NCBI RefSeq assembly: GCF_009857445.1
Contig: NZ_WWCN01000025.1
Coordinates: 1 to 64,000, forward strand
Reading direction: 5' to 3'
Length of the DNA: 64,000 bases
Source: Duganella flavida
GTDB taxonomy: Bacteria; Pseudomonadota; Gammaproteobacteria; Burkholderiales; Burkholderiaceae_D
Positions 37,310-47,005 of this stretch are shown here, piece by piece. Each line of letters opens with the position of its first letter. Position 1 is the first letter of the stretch. The notes beneath the pieces were generated by a model. The model did no database searches, was not told where the DNA came from, and worked only from the letters and a program-made list of their open reading frames with translations. Made by a program: the position numbers and the translations under genes.

Positions 37310-37753
37310 ATGACGGCACACCATTACAAACTGGCGGTGGAATGGACCGGCAACCGCGGCACCGGCACCTCGGGCTATCGCGATTACGACCGCAGCCACG
37401 TCATCAGCGCGGCGGGCAAGCCGGCGATTCCCGGCTCGTCGGATCCGGCGTTTCGTGGCGATGCTGCGCGCTGGAATCCGGAGGAATTGCTGCTGGCGTC
37501 GGCCTCGGCCTGCCACAAGCTGTGGTACCTGCATTTGTGTGCCGATGCTGGCATCATCGTCACGGCATATGTGGATGAGGCGGAAGGCACGATGAATGGT
37601 GACCGCTTTGAGCGCGTGGTACTGCGCCCGCGCGTAACCATCTCGGCTGGTGACCGCGAACTGGCGCTGCGCCTGCATCACAAGGCGCATGAGGAATGCT
37701 ACATCGCCAAGTCGGTCAACTTTCCTATCGACTGCGAGCCTAGCATTGGATAG
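37310..37753 (+). CDS. OsmC family protein
   Basis: 147 residues. Two redox-type Cys are present: one in LASASACHKLWYL and one in AHEECYIAKSVNFPI, matching the OsmC/Ohr peroxidase fold that reduces organic hydroperoxides. NPEELLLASASACH is the family hallmark. Its 3' end overlaps the convergent gene at 37740-38174 by 14 bp. Confidence 0.9.
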   Translation: MTAHHYKLAVEWTGNRGTGTSGYRDYDRSHVISAAGKPAIPGSSDPAFRGDAARWNPEELLLASASACHKLWYLHLCADAGIIVTAYVDEAEGTMNGDRFERVVLRPRVTISAGDRELALRLHHKAHEECYIAKSVNFPIDCEPSIG

Positions 37754-38174
37754 TGCTGCCTGAACGGTTGCATACCTTGCCCGACGGCGTGACCACCGCG
37801 CCCGCGCCAACGCTGTTGTAGCGCACGCCGTTGGCGCCGTAGCAGCCGGCAGCATCGCAACTGGTGGTGGGCACCGGCGGCTTGACCATGCCGTCCAAGG
37901 CCGGCAACGGCGGCGCCGTCGGCATCGCCAGTTTAGGCGGCGGTTTGGTTTGCGGCATGCGCTGGATGATTTGCGGCACCGGACGGCGCGGCATCGGTAC
38001 TTGGGCTGGTGCAGTGCGGCACGGCTCGACCGCCAGCGCTTTGCCATCCGCACTGAGTGTGCAGACCGGCAGTTTGGCATAGTCGTCCGCCGCCTGATCC
38101 GCCCACACAAATTCACAGACCAGCATGCAGAACAGGAATACAACCGCAAACGCGGCGCATTTGGCAATGTTCAT
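37740..38174 (-). CDS. secreted proline-rich hypothetical protein
   Basis: 144 residues from ATG 38174, with GGGAGG upstream. A signal peptide ends near CEFVWA. Four Cys fall outside the signal (two near PVCTLS and VEPCRT, two near SCDAAGCYG), with two more at the end (VCNRSGSTIQC). A proline-rich stretch occupies the middle. I do not recognise a family. Confidence 0.7.
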   Translation of the reverse strand: MNIAKCAAFAVVFLFCMLVCEFVWADQAADDYAKLPVCTLSADGKALAVEPCRTAPAQVPMPRRPVPQIIQRMPQTKPPPKLAMPTAPPLPALDGMVKPPVPTTSCDAAGCYGANGVRYNSVGAGAVVTPSGKVCNRSGSTIQC

Positions 38175-38243
38175 GGCGCTCCCTCCCTGCTTACATATTA
38201 GCCCTGCAAACGCGAGAGGGAAGCAACGAAACAATTGGTAACT

Positions 38244-40367
38244 TTACTGCTGTACGGTGGCTGGCGGCGGAGGTGGCACCTCAGCCGGCGCCACTTTCGC
38301 TTGCGGCGGCGGCGCCGACGACGACACCGCCAGCCAGCCGGCCGCCGGCAGCAACGGTACCAGCAGCAGCGCCACGATGTTGATGATCTTGATCAGCGGA
38401 TTCACCGCCGGACCGGCTGTGTCCTTGTACGGGTCACCGACAGTGTCGCCGGTAACGGCTGCCTTGTGCGCATCCGAACCCTTGCCGCCGAAGTGGCCGT
38501 CCTCGATATACTTCTTGGCGTTATCCCACGCGCCACCGCCGGTGGTCATGGAAATCGCCACGAACAGGCCGGTGACGATGGTGCCCATCAGCATGCCACC
38601 CAGCGCAGCTGCCCCCAGCAGCATCCCGACCAGAATCGGCACCACCACCGGCAGCAGCGACGGGATGATCATTTCCTTGATGGCCGAGGCAGTCAGCATG
38701 TCGACCGCCTTGTCGTATTCCGGCTTGCCAGTGCCATCCATGATGCCCTTGATGTCGCGGAACTGGCGGCGCACTTCCACCACCACCGCACCGGCCGCGC
38801 GGCCCACCGCTTCCATCGCCATCGCACCGAACAGGTAAGGCACCAGGCCGCCGATGATCAGGCCCACAATCACCATCGGATTCGACAGATCGAACGACAC
38901 GCTGCGCCCTGCCGATTCCAGCGCGTGGGTGTAGTCAGCAAACAGCACCAGCGCGGCCAAACCGGCCGAGCCGATGGCATAGCCTTTGGTGACAGCCTTG
39001 GTGGTATTGCCCACCGCGTCCAGCGGATCGGTAATCGCGCGCACCGAGTCTGGCATGCCCGACATTTCAGCGATGCCGCCGGCGTTGTCGGTGATCGGAC
39101 CGTAGGCGTCCAGCGCCACCACGATGCCAGCCATCGACAGCATGGAGGTCGCGGCAATCGCTACGCCGTACAGTTGACCCAGCTGATAGGAGACCAGGAT
39201 TGCCGCGCACACGGCCAGCACCGGCCAAGCGGTTGATTTCATCGACACACCCAGGCCGGCGATGATGTTGGTGCCGTGGCCGGTGGTCGAGGCTTCAGCG
39301 ATGTGCCTGACCGGATGGAAGTCGGTGCCGGTGTAGTACTCGGTGATGTAGACCATCAGCCCAGTCAGCACGATGCCGACCACGGTGCAGCCAATCATCT
39401 TGTAGCGCATGGCGTCGTCCGGCCACACTTGCCACGTCACCACCACGAAGCCGATCAGCGACAAGCCCGCCGCCCACCACAAGCCGGTGTATAGCGCCGA
39501 CATAATCTTCTTGCCCGGCTTGGCCTTGACCATCGAGCAGCCGATGATGGAGCCGATGATGGACACAGCACCCAGCAGCAAGGGATAGACCACCGCCGCA
39601 GTGCCCGAAGCACTGAGCAGCAGCGCGCCCAGCAGCATGGTGGCAATCAGCGTCACCACATAAGTCTCAAACAGGTCGGCCGCCATGCCGGCGCAGTCGC
39701 CGACGTTGTCGCCAACGTTATCGGCAATCACGGCTGGATTGCGCGGATCGTCTTCCGGAATGCCCGCCTCCACCTTGCCGACCAAATCCGCGCCCACGTC
39801 GGCGCCCTTGGTGAAGATACCGCCGCCAAGACGGGCAAAGATCGAAATCAGCGAGGCGCCAAACGCCAGCCCGATCATCGGCTCTATCGTCTTGTGCAAA
39901 TTGGTGCCCGGCGCCACGCCCGCCACCAGATAAACATAGAACAGCACCACGCCCAGCAGGCCCAGGCCGACCACCAGCATGCCGGTGATGGCGCCGCCCT
40001 TGAACGCAACGTCGAGCGCTTCGTTCATGCCCTTGGAGGCCGCCTGCGCCGTGCGCACATTGGCGCGCACCGAGACGTTCATGCCGATGAAGCCGCACGC
40101 GCCCGACAGCACCGCGCCAATCAGGAAGCCGATGCCGGTACTAACATCCAGAAAAACTGCAATGAGAATCAGGAGTACCACGCCGACGATGGCGATGGTG
40201 CGATATTGGCGCGCCAGATAAGCGGCGGCGCCCTGTTGAATCGCGAGCGCGATTTCCTGCATACGCGGATTGCCCGCATCTTGTCGCAGTATCCAGCTCC
40301 GCGACCAAAGTCCATAAACCACGGCAATGATGCCGCACGCGACTGCCAACCATAAGCTGCCTGTCAT
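38244..40367 (-). CDS. hppA: membrane-bound proton-translocating pyrophosphatase (K+-independent type)
   Basis: 707 residues with about 16 transmembrane segments. The substrate site is [45 protein letters not shown] split over the cytoplasmic loops (key Asp and Lys residues in [11 protein letters not shown] and DNVGDNVGD). [15 protein letters not shown] carries Lys at the position that marks K+-independent enzymes. It couples pyrophosphate hydrolysis to proton export at the inner membrane. GGGGA precedes the ATG. Confidence 0.95.
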   Translation of the reverse strand: MTGSLWLAVACGIIAVVYGLWSRSWILRQDAGNPRMQEIALAIQQGAAAYLARQYRTIAIVGVVLLILIAVFLDVSTGIGFLIGAVLSGACGFIGMNVSVRANVRTAQAASKGMNEALDVAFKGGAITGMLVVGLGLLGVVLFYVYLVAGVAPGTNLHKTIEPMIGLAFGASLISIFARLGGGIFTKGADVGADLVGKVEAGIPEDDPRNPAVIADNVGDNVGDCAGMAADLFETYVVTLIATMLLGALLLSASGTAAVVYPLLLGAVSIIGSIIGCSMVKAKPGKKIMSALYTGLWWAAGLSLIGFVVVTWQVWPDDAMRYKMIGCTVVGIVLTGLMVYITEYYTGTDFHPVRHIAEASTTGHGTNIIAGLGVSMKSTAWPVLAVCAAILVSYQLGQLYGVAIAATSMLSMAGIVVALDAYGPITDNAGGIAEMSGMPDSVRAITDPLDAVGNTTKAVTKGYAIGSAGLAALVLFADYTHALESAGRSVSFDLSNPMVIVGLIIGGLVPYLFGAMAMEAVGRAAGAVVVEVRRQFRDIKGIMDGTGKPEYDKAVDMLTASAIKEMIIPSLLPVVVPILVGMLLGAAALGGMLMGTIVTGLFVAISMTTGGGAWDNAKKYIEDGHFGGKGSDAHKAAVTGDTVGDPYKDTAGPAVNPLIKIINIVALLLVPLLPAAGWLAVSSSAPPPQAKVAPAEVPPPPPATVQQ

Positions 40368-40458
40368 AGTGTCCCCTTATTTTTGTTGATCAAGCTTGTA
40401 CAACCACACCACAAAGTGCGAACTGCAAAACTTCAAAAAAATGGGATGGCGCTGGTGA

Positions 40459-40556
40459 GGCCGATTAAAAATGATCGCAGCGAGGCGCCGGCAACGAAGA
40501 CAGTGCGAATGCACGGCGAGGCGCCGCAACGAAGCTGCGGTCATTTTTAATCGGCC
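40459..40556. repeat. 98-bp compound inverted/direct repeat element
   Basis: Outer arms at 40459-40481 and 40534-40556 are 23 bp and match at 22 positions (left arm starts GGCCGATTAAAAATGA). Inside lie two direct copies of a GCGAGGCGCCG(G)CAACGAAG unit flanking a small hairpin GTGC-GAAT-GCAC. It could fold into a long cruciform or RNA hairpin between hppA and adk. I know no named family for it. Confidence 0.7.
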
Positions 40557-40557
40557 G

Positions 40558-40583
40558 AAAAAAAAGCGGACCATCGGTCCGCT
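40558..40583 (-). terminator. rho-independent terminator of adk
   Basis: On the minus strand AGCGGACC-GAT-GGTCCGCT is followed by a run of eight T (complement of 40558-40565). It lies 12 nt past the adk stop. Confidence 0.88.
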
Positions 40584-40595
40584 CTACTTTACAGC

Positions 40596-41309
<714 letters not shown>

Positions 41310-41426
41310 TTACCACAAAACTTAGTCGTTACGCCAATTTCTGGTTGATATTCCGTATGAATATCGCACAGTCATGAACGTTATAACAGTGGCAGCTGAC
41401 TCGTACCTGACGCTTTTTAAACTGCT

Positions 41427-42173
41427 TTAATAGTGCTGGCGGACGCGTTCCAGGTCTTCCGGGGTGTCCACGCCGGCGGCCGGCGCCGAATCGGTCACGT
41501 GCACAGCGATCAGGTAGCCATGCCACAGCACCCGCAACTGCTCCAGCGCTTCGATTGATTCCAGCGGCGACAGTTCCAGCGCCGGATAGGCTTGCAGGAA
41601 GTCGTTGCGGTAGGCGTACAGTCCGATGTGACGGAGCGGCACGTAGCCAGCTGGCAGGCTGTCCTTGGACTGTGCGAAGGCGTCGCGGTGCCACGGTATA
41701 GTCGCGCGCGAGAAATACAAGGCGCGGCCATTCTTGTCCAACACCACTTTGACGACATTCGGATTGAAGGCGTCGGCGGCGTCGTGCAGCGGGTGGGCGC
41801 AGGTCGACATAGCGACGTCGGCGTTGATGCGGGCGGCCGCCGCTTGCAGCAGGGCCGGATCGATCAGCGGTTCGTCGCCTTGCAAGTTGACGATGACGGC
41901 ATCCAGCGGCAGGTTCAGCTTATGCGCCACTTCAGCGATGCGGTCGGTGCCGGACGGATGGTCGGCACGGGTCATGCACACTTCCACACCGTGCTGTTCG
42001 CAGGCGGCGCGGATGTCTTCGTGATCGGTGGCGACGATGATGCGCGAGGCGCCCGACAGCTGGGCGCGTTCAGCGACGCGCACCACCATCGGCTTGCCGC
42101 CGAGGTCGGCCAGCGGTTTGTTCGGCAGCCGGGTCGAGGCCAGGCGGGCCGGGATGATAACGATGAAACTCAC
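41427..42173 (-). CDS. kdsB: 3-deoxy-manno-octulosonate cytidylyltransferase
   Basis: 248 residues. The nucleotidyltransferase motif is [27 protein letters not shown]-binding [11 protein letters not shown] and the Kdo-site [12 protein letters not shown] are present. It makes CMP-Kdo for lipopolysaccharide inner core in the cytoplasm. It is the last gene of the exbB-exbD-lpxK-Trm112-kdsB unit, 3 nt after the Trm112-like gene. Confidence 0.95.
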   Translation of the reverse strand: MSFIVIIPARLASTRLPNKPLADLGGKPMVVRVAERAQLSGASRIIVATDHEDIRAACEQHGVEVCMTRADHPSGTDRIAEVAHKLNLPLDAVIVNLQGDEPLIDPALLQAAAARINADVAMSTCAHPLHDAADAFNPNVVKVVLDKNGRALYFSRATIPWHRDAFAQSKDSLPAGYVPLRHIGLYAYRNDFLQAYPALELSPLESIEALEQLRVLWHGYLIAVHVTDSAPAAGVDTPEDLERVRQHY

Positions 42174-42176
42174 TAT

Positions 42177-42353
42177 TTAGTCCGCCTTGTCCTGCAGGGT
42201 GCGCGCTTCATCGGCCCACATGATGGGGATGCCATCACGGATAGGATAGGCCAGGCGATCGCCTTTGCAAATCATCTCCTGCGCCTTTTTATCGTACTCC
42301 AGCGGGCCTTTGCAGACCGGGCATACCAGGATATCAAGCAATCGAGCGTCCAC
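42177..42353 (-). CDS. Trm112 family protein (YcaR-like)
   Basis: 58 residues from GTG 42353, chosen because GGAG lies 7 nt upstream and the family typically starts (M)[11 protein letters not shown]. It has one CPVCKG knuckle and the [15 protein letters not shown] stretch. Bacterial members are small metal-binding proteins of uncertain role, nearly always between lpxK and kdsB. It overlaps the lpxK 3' end by 20 nt. Confidence 0.9.
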   Translation of the reverse strand: MDARLLDILVCPVCKGPLEYDKKAQEMICKGDRLAYPIRDGIPIMWADEARTLQDKAD

Positions 42354-43464
42354 GACATTTCTCCACAATTTGGTCGGCCAGCGCGCGGTCGATGCGCGCT
42401 GTTACCGGGACGACCCACAGGCGTGGATCATCACTGAGTTCTTCAATTTGCGCACATTTTACTGCATCCTTCTCGGTCATCAAGATAAGGTCGGCTTCGA
42501 GGGTGGCAAATGGGCGGTCCTGGAAGTCGTGATGATCGGGCAAAGGCAGCTCGGTGATGTTCAACCCCGCCCCCTTAAGCATCCCAAAGAAGCGTGCAGG
42601 ATTGCCAATACCAGCGGCGGCAGCGATGCGCAGTTCGGGTTGAGCCGCGAGCTCCGTCAGAGATTGCTTGCGGGTGCGGTCCCGGAGTTGTTCAGCGTGC
42701 TCCCCCACGAGCGTCATCTGGACTGCCGGCGCCTGCGTACATGGGGTCTGACCCCGTACGGGGTCAGACCCCGCCTTACCGGGGTGGACTGCGCGCACCA
42801 AATCCTCGGTCAGCACCGGCGCGTTGATGACGGTGAAATCGCGGCGGCGGCTCACCGGCTCGCGCAGCGGCCCGGCCGGCAGCAGCCAGCCATTGCCGGC
42901 GCCGCGGCCATCGAACAGGATGATTTCCACATCGCGCTGCAGCTTGTAGTGCTGCAAACCGTCGTCGGTCAGCAGGATATCGACATCCGGATGCGCGGCC
43001 AGCAGCGCGCGGCCGGTAGCGGCGCGATCACGTCCCACCATCACCGGCGCACCAGTGCGCTGCTTGATCAGCAGCGGCTCATCGCCCACCTGCGCCGGCG
43101 TCGAGGTCGACGTCACTTCGCGCGCGCCCTCCTCCGAGCTGCCGAAGCCACGCGAAATCACGCCCGGCTTCATGCCAGCCGCTTGCAGCGCCTGCACCAG
43201 CCAAATGGTCAGCGGCGTCTTGCCCGTGCCGCCGATGTAGATATTCCCCACCACCACCACCGGCACCGGCAGCCGCGACGACTTCAGCACACCCGCCTTG
43301 AACAAGGCCAGGCGCAAGCCAATCACCGCGCGGAACACCAGCGACAGCGGCCACAACGCACAAGCCAGCGGTCCGCGCCGCAGCCAGTTACGCGTCAGTG
43401 TGGACTCCAGCGCCGACGAATTATTTGCCGCCACCGGTTTGCGCCGCAAAGGTAAGTTTCTCAT
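42334..43464 (-). CDS. lpxK: tetraacyldisaccharide 4'-kinase, with in-frame palindrome insertion
   Basis: About 376 residues. The P-loop is [17 protein letters not shown] and the catalytic region is [12 protein letters not shown]; the C-terminal PDHHDFQ and [10 protein letters not shown] are family motifs. It phosphorylates lipid A disaccharide at the inner membrane. Start is uncertain: ATG 43464 is used, but GTG 43434 sits closer to the conserved LESTLTRNW start and reduces the exbD overlap to 14 nt. A 30-bp perfect palindrome (42743-42772) is read through in frame near residues 231-240, giving the peptide [10 protein letters not shown], so the enzyme carries a repeat-derived insertion. Confidence 0.92.
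   Translation of the reverse strand: MRNLPLRRKPVAANNSSALESTLTRNWLRRGPLACALWPLSLVFRAVIGLRLALFKAGVLKSSRLPVPVVVVGNIYIGGTGKTPLTIWLVQALQAAGMKPGVISRGFGSSEEGAREVTSTSTPAQVGDEPLLIKQRTGAPVMVGRDRAATGRALLAAHPDVDILLTDDGLQHYKLQRDVEIILFDGRGAGNGWLLPAGPLREPVSRRRDFTVINAPVLTEDLVRAVHPGKAGSDPVRGQTPCTQAPAVQMTLVGEHAEQLRDRTRKQSLTELAAQPELRIAAAAGIGNPARFFGMLKGAGLNITELPLPDHHDFQDRPFATLEADLILMTEKDAVKCAQIEELSDDPRLWVVPVTARIDRALADQIVEKCRGRSIA
42743..42772. repeat. 30-bp perfect palindrome (GGGGTCAG family) inside lpxK
   Basis: Two 13-bp halves, GGGGTCTGACCCC and GGGGTCAGACCCC, surround GTAC; the whole is self-complementary. Its 30 bp equal ten codons, so lpxK stays in frame. It shares GGGGTCAG/CTGACCCC ends with the elements at 46912-47004 and 63669-63728. 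Confidence 0.85.
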
Positions 43465-43855
43465 AGCCGGCAAGGCGCGCGGCTTCCATCACATTGATCA
43501 CCATCTGGTGCATGGCGAACTGGTCGGCATTGACGATGACCACCGGCGACTTGCCGGCCTCACCGCCCTTGCCTGCTGCCTCGCGCAAGGCCTGCGCAAA
43601 GCCGTTCACATCACGGAAGGAAATCGGCTCGCCATTGATGGTGTAATTGCCTTTGGCATCCACCGTCACGTTGAGTTCAAACGGCTTCTCGGTGGCCTTC
43701 TGCGCATCGGCAGTCGGCAGCGTGATTTGCAGCTCGGTGAACTTGCTGTAGGTGGTACTGACCATCAGGAAAATCAGGATTACCAGCAGCACGTCGATGA
43801 ACGGAATCAGGTTGATCTCCGGATCCTCGCGGCGCTGGCCTTTGCGGAAATTCAT
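43421..43855 (-). CDS. exbD: ExbD/TolR family biopolymer transport protein
   Basis: 144 residues. One N-terminal transmembrane helix contains the proton-path Asp21 in LIPFIDVLLVILIFLMVS, followed by a periplasmic domain ending in TGGGK. With ExbB it uses proton motive force to energise an outer-membrane process. The location ahead of lpxK is conserved in betaproteobacteria; no tonB gene is nearby. Confidence 0.92.
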   Translation of the reverse strand: MNFRKGQRREDPEINLIPFIDVLLVILIFLMVSTTYSKFTELQITLPTADAQKATEKPFELNVTVDAKGNYTINGEPISFRDVNGFAQALREAAGKGGEAGKSPVVIVNADQFAMHQMVINVMEAARLAGYEKLTFAAQTGGGK

Positions 43856-43864
43856 GGAACGTCC

Positions 43865-44470
43865 TTATTTGCGCTTGCTGTGCACGACGTCGACAAACTT
43901 CACCGCCTGCTGCTCCATGTCGATGATGAAGCTATCCACCAGCGCGCGGAAGTGACGGTAGAACACCAGCGTCGGCATCGCAATCGCCAGGCCGAAGCCG
44001 GTGTTGTACAAGGCTACGGAGATGCCGTGCGCCAGTGCTGCAGGATTGGAGCCGGCCGCATTCTGCGAACCGAAAATCTCGATCATGCCGACCACCGTGC
44101 CGAACAGGCCCATCAGCGGCGCCAGGGTGGCAATGGTGCCCAGCGTGGTCAGGAAGCGTTCCAGCGTGTGCGCCACACCGCTGCCTGCCTCTTCAATGGA
44201 TTCCTTCATCACCTCGCGCGGCGCGTCTACATTGCGCAGCGCGGCCGACAGCACGATGCCCAGCGGCGAGGACTTTTCCAGCTTGTCGATGATGTCCGGG
44301 GTGATGCGGTTGCTGCGGTAGACCTGCACGACCTCGTCCAGCAGCTTCTTCGGGATGATCTTGCTGCGGCGCAGATACATCAGGCGTTCGATAATCAGGG
44401 CGGTTGCGACGACGGAAGCAATCAACAACAGCCAGATAGGCCAACCTGCAACTTGGAATATGGCGAGCAA
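43865..44470 (-). CDS. exbB: MotA/TolQ/ExbB proton channel family protein
   Basis: 201 residues from TTG 44470, chosen because AGGAG stands 6 nt upstream and LAIFQVAGWPIWLLLI matches the usual N-terminus; a farther upstream start (near 44581) would add about 37 residues without membrane character and run into the repeat array. Three transmembrane helices are visible, with GLFGTVVGMIEIFGSQ and NTGFGLAIAMPTLVFYRHF as family signatures. The stop is 9 nt before exbD. Confidence 0.88.
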   Translation of the reverse strand: MLAIFQVAGWPIWLLLIASVVATALIIERLMYLRRSKIIPKKLLDEVVQVYRSNRITPDIIDKLEKSSPLGIVLSAALRNVDAPREVMKESIEEAGSGVAHTLERFLTTLGTIATLAPLMGLFGTVVGMIEIFGSQNAAGSNPAALAHGISVALYNTGFGLAIAMPTLVFYRHFRALVDSFIIDMEQQAVKFVDVVHSKRK

Positions 44471-44556
44471 AACGAACTCCTGAATATTAACAACCGAATG
44501 GCGCAATGTATCTTGTTGGGCCGATGTCGGCAAGTGTCTGGCGGAGTTCTCAACAT

Positions 44557-45540
44557 TTTCTGTGGACAATAATGTGAGCAAGACTAACCCTTCATTGCTA
44601 AACCATTGATCTATAAGGGAATACTTGCACCGCTCAAAAATCGCGCAGGTGAATGGGAACTTATCTCAGTTATGCCCAATTTCTGTGGACAAGATTGTGC
44701 GCAAGGTGACGAACTTATTCCAAGTCACTGATTTCAATGAATAATTTTTCATTGCGCAAAAAAAGAGCAGCTTTTTGGTAGCCAAACTACGCTGTGCACT
44801 TCTACACACTTCGTGTGGATAAGATTGTTAGCAAGCACTCAAACAATATCCAAGCCCCTTGATTTATAAGGGATTTTTTACCCTGAGTAAAAATTTAGCA
44901 CGAGGGTGTTTTTAGCCCTTCTCCGGGGCAAAAACGGGCTTATCCACCGGCGCCTACCTCAACGCGACTGATCGCTTTCAACTATCAGGAGCAACTGTGC
45001 ACTTCTGCACATTTTGTGTGGATAAGATTGTTAGCAAGGCCCAAGCGAACTATTCAAGTCATTGATTTATAATATATTTATTGCCATGCGCAAAAATAAA
45101 GCAGGCGATACCCGATGCCGACCGAGGGGGATACCGGTCCTCAAAACACCGGCCCGGGATATTCACCAAGCGGGGTCGGATTATGACAAGAACCGAGTTT
45201 TGCACAAATTCTGTGGATAAAAGTGTGCGAAACAGTGCGCAGTAGCACTTAAGTCATTGATTTATAACAATATAATTTCTCTGCGTAAATTTTAAGCATG
45301 ACAAAAACAACAACAAGAAAAAGACTATCGATCACCAAAGTTTCACACATCTTTTGTGGATAACTTTGTGCGTAACCGTGGGTGGCGAGGGCAAAGTACT
45401 TGATCTGTAAGGGTTTTTCCTCCGTGCACGCAAATACGGCAGAAATGTTTACCCTTTAAAATCATGGACCTACCTATAATACCTAGCGCAAACACTACGC
45501 TGTTACCGCTGTGTGACCAAACCCACATAGTGTGGATAGT
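44557..45540. repeat. tandem array of DnaA-box plus IHF-like modules
   Basis: Six degenerate units. DnaA-box-like 9-mers (TGTGGAYAA on plus) are at 44561, 44684, 44814, 45017, 45212 and 45355; the last four are exact TTATCCACA boxes on the minus strand. Each is followed by a variant of GATTGTnnGCAAG, and after a gap of 28-29 bp by an IHF-like site (YAANNNNTTGATW on plus) at 44599, 44721, 44851, 45055, 45250 and 45392. The sites at 45055 and 45250 match fully, those at 44599 and 44721 have one mismatch, and the other two have a 5-nt spacer. TTTATAA or similar follows. A seventh box, TGTGGATAG (45531-45539), lies 19 bp before xseA. An inverted near-box (TTATCCACC) is at 44940-44948. All six units face the same way with starts 123-203 bp apart. 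Confidence 0.85.
45060..45084. other. AT-rich segment, candidate unwinding element
   Basis: Within the fourth unit, the bases after the IHF-like site are 20 or more A/T of 25 (TTTATAATATATTTATTG is the core). If the array is an origin this is the most easily melted stretch. Confidence 0.3.
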
Positions 45541-45558
45541 TTCATTTTTTGAAATCCT

Positions 45559-46908
45559 ATGAACTTCGACGAACATATTGAATCCGCCCCAGCCGCTGCG
45601 CCGGTGCTTACCGTCAGCGCGCTGAACCAGGCCGTTTCGCGACTGCTGGAGCGCAGTTTTCCACTGACCTGGATTTCGGGCGAAGTGTCCAACTTCACGC
45701 GGGCGGCATCGGGGCATTGGTACTTCACGCTCAAGGATGATGGCGCACAGGTGCGGGCAGTGATGTTCCGCGGCCGCGCGCAATACGCCAGCTTTGTGCC
45801 GCGCGAGGGCGACAAGGTCGAGGTGCGGGCGCTGGTCACGCTGTACGGGCCGCGTGGGGACTACCAGATCAATGTGGAGGCGATACGCCGCGCCGGTGTG
45901 GGATCGTTGTTTGAGGCGTTCCAGCGGCTGAAAGAGAAACTGGACGCGGAGGGCCTGTTCCATCCGGACCGCAAGCGCGCGCTGCCGATCTTCCCGCGTA
46001 CGGTAGGCATCGTCACCAGCCCGCAAGCAGCGGCGCTGCGCGATGTACTGGCGGCTCTGAAGCGCCGCGCGCCGCACGTGCAGGTGGTGCTGTATCCGAC
46101 TCCGGTACAAGGCCAGCTGGCCGCGGCGAAGATTGCGGCGGCGATTGATACGGCCTCGCTGCGTAATGATTGCGACGTGCTGATTGTGTGCCGGGGCGGC
46201 GGCAGCATTGAGGATTTGTGGTCGTTCAATGATGAGGAAGTGGCGTACGCGGTGGCCAATTGCCGCATGCCGGTGATTTCCGGCGTGGGCCACGAGACCG
46301 ACTTCACGATTTGCGATTTCGCCGCCGACCTGCGCGCCGCGACGCCGACGGCGGCGGCCGAGTTGGCCGTCACGCCGCGCGCGGACTGGATCGGCTCGCT
46401 GAAGGCGGACGTGATTGACGTGCGCCGCGCCATGCGCCGCAAGGTGAATGATGCAGGGCAAACGCTGGATGGCTACACGCGCCGCCTGCTGAACCCAAGC
46501 GCGCAGATCGATCAGCAGCGCCACAAGCTGCAAGCGATGGCAGCGGCCATCACGCACGCCAACCGTGCGCCGTTGACGCAAGCACGCCATCAACTGGATC
46601 GCCTGAGCGGCCGTCTCGGCGCGCGCAAGCCGGAAGTAAGCGGCGCCCGCTCCGTGCTGGCGAGCTTGCAGCATCGGGCCGCGATCAGCATCAACACCCA
46701 ACTGGGCCAGCGGCGTGACGCACTGGCCGCCCTCGCCTCGCAGCTGGAACTGCTGAATCCGCAGCGCACGCTGGAGCGCGGCTACGCCATCGTCACCGAC
46801 GAAGCCGGCGCCATCATGCGCGCGCCAACACAACTGAAGCCGCGCAGCATCGTCACCGTACGTCTGGCTGAGGGCACCGCCCAAATTGGCATCGACAGTG
46901 TGAGCTAA
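45559..46908 (+). CDS. xseA: exodeoxyribonuclease VII large subunit
   Basis: 449 residues. The N-terminal OB-fold ([30 protein letters not shown]) is followed by the catalytic domain with [41 protein letters not shown] and [16 protein letters not shown], then a coiled-coil C-terminus ending [13 protein letters not shown]. With XseB it degrades single-stranded DNA in both directions. It is the first plus-strand gene beside the repeat array. Confidence 0.95.
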   Translation: MNFDEHIESAPAAAPVLTVSALNQAVSRLLERSFPLTWISGEVSNFTRAASGHWYFTLKDDGAQVRAVMFRGRAQYASFVPREGDKVEVRALVTLYGPRGDYQINVEAIRRAGVGSLFEAFQRLKEKLDAEGLFHPDRKRALPIFPRTVGIVTSPQAAALRDVLAALKRRAPHVQVVLYPTPVQGQLAAAKIAAAIDTASLRNDCDVLIVCRGGGSIEDLWSFNDEEVAYAVANCRMPVISGVGHETDFTICDFAADLRAATPTAAAELAVTPRADWIGSLKADVIDVRRAMRRKVNDAGQTLDGYTRRLLNPSAQIDQQRHKLQAMAAAITHANRAPLTQARHQLDRLSGRLGARKPEVSGARSVLASLQHRAAISINTQLGQRRDALAALASQLELLNPQRTLERGYAIVTDEAGAIMRAPTQLKPRSIVTVRLAEGTAQIGIDSVS

Positions 46909-46911
46909 AAA

Positions 46912-47004
46912 TCGGGGTCAGCTCTGTCATTCGGACAAATAATTTACGTATTGAGATTTCTCAAACATCGTGTGCGCATGTCCAAATGACAGAGCTGACC
47001 CCGA
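46912..47004. repeat. 93-bp palindromic element (GGGGTCAG family) between xseA and glk
   Basis: 26-bp arms (46912-46937 and 46979-47004) match at 25 positions; the left arm starts TCGGGGTCAGCTCTGTCATT. It fills the space between the convergent xseA and glk stops, so it could end transcription from both sides. Its loop shares TCGTGTGCG with the element at 63669-63728. Confidence 0.88.
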
Positions 47005-47005
47005 A

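Larger units (their letters stand above)
44471..45558. other. 1.1-kb divergent intergenic region, no gene
   Basis: Between exbB (leftward) and xseA (rightward) I see no coding sequence with a domain. The stretch is AT-richer than the rest of the window and is mostly occupied by the repeat array. Promoters for exbB and xseA must also lie here. Confidence 0.8.

Noticed and set aside
38235-39236. 333-codon plus-strand frame opposite hppA
   Set aside because: Arg/His-rich shadow of the pyrophosphatase gene.
42594-42827. Small plus-strand frame containing [10 protein letters not shown]
   Set aside because: Because the palindrome reads the same on both strands it yields the same peptide; the real gene is lpxK on the minus strand.
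44561-45540. CRISPR array interpretation of the tandem repeats
   Set aside because: Units are degenerate, unevenly spaced (123-203 bp) and spacer-like segments share motifs; no cas genes are near.
45343-46884. 513-codon minus-strand frame covering xseA and part of the repeat array
   Set aside because: Antisense to xseA; biased composition and no family. Its tail would cross the DnaA-box region.
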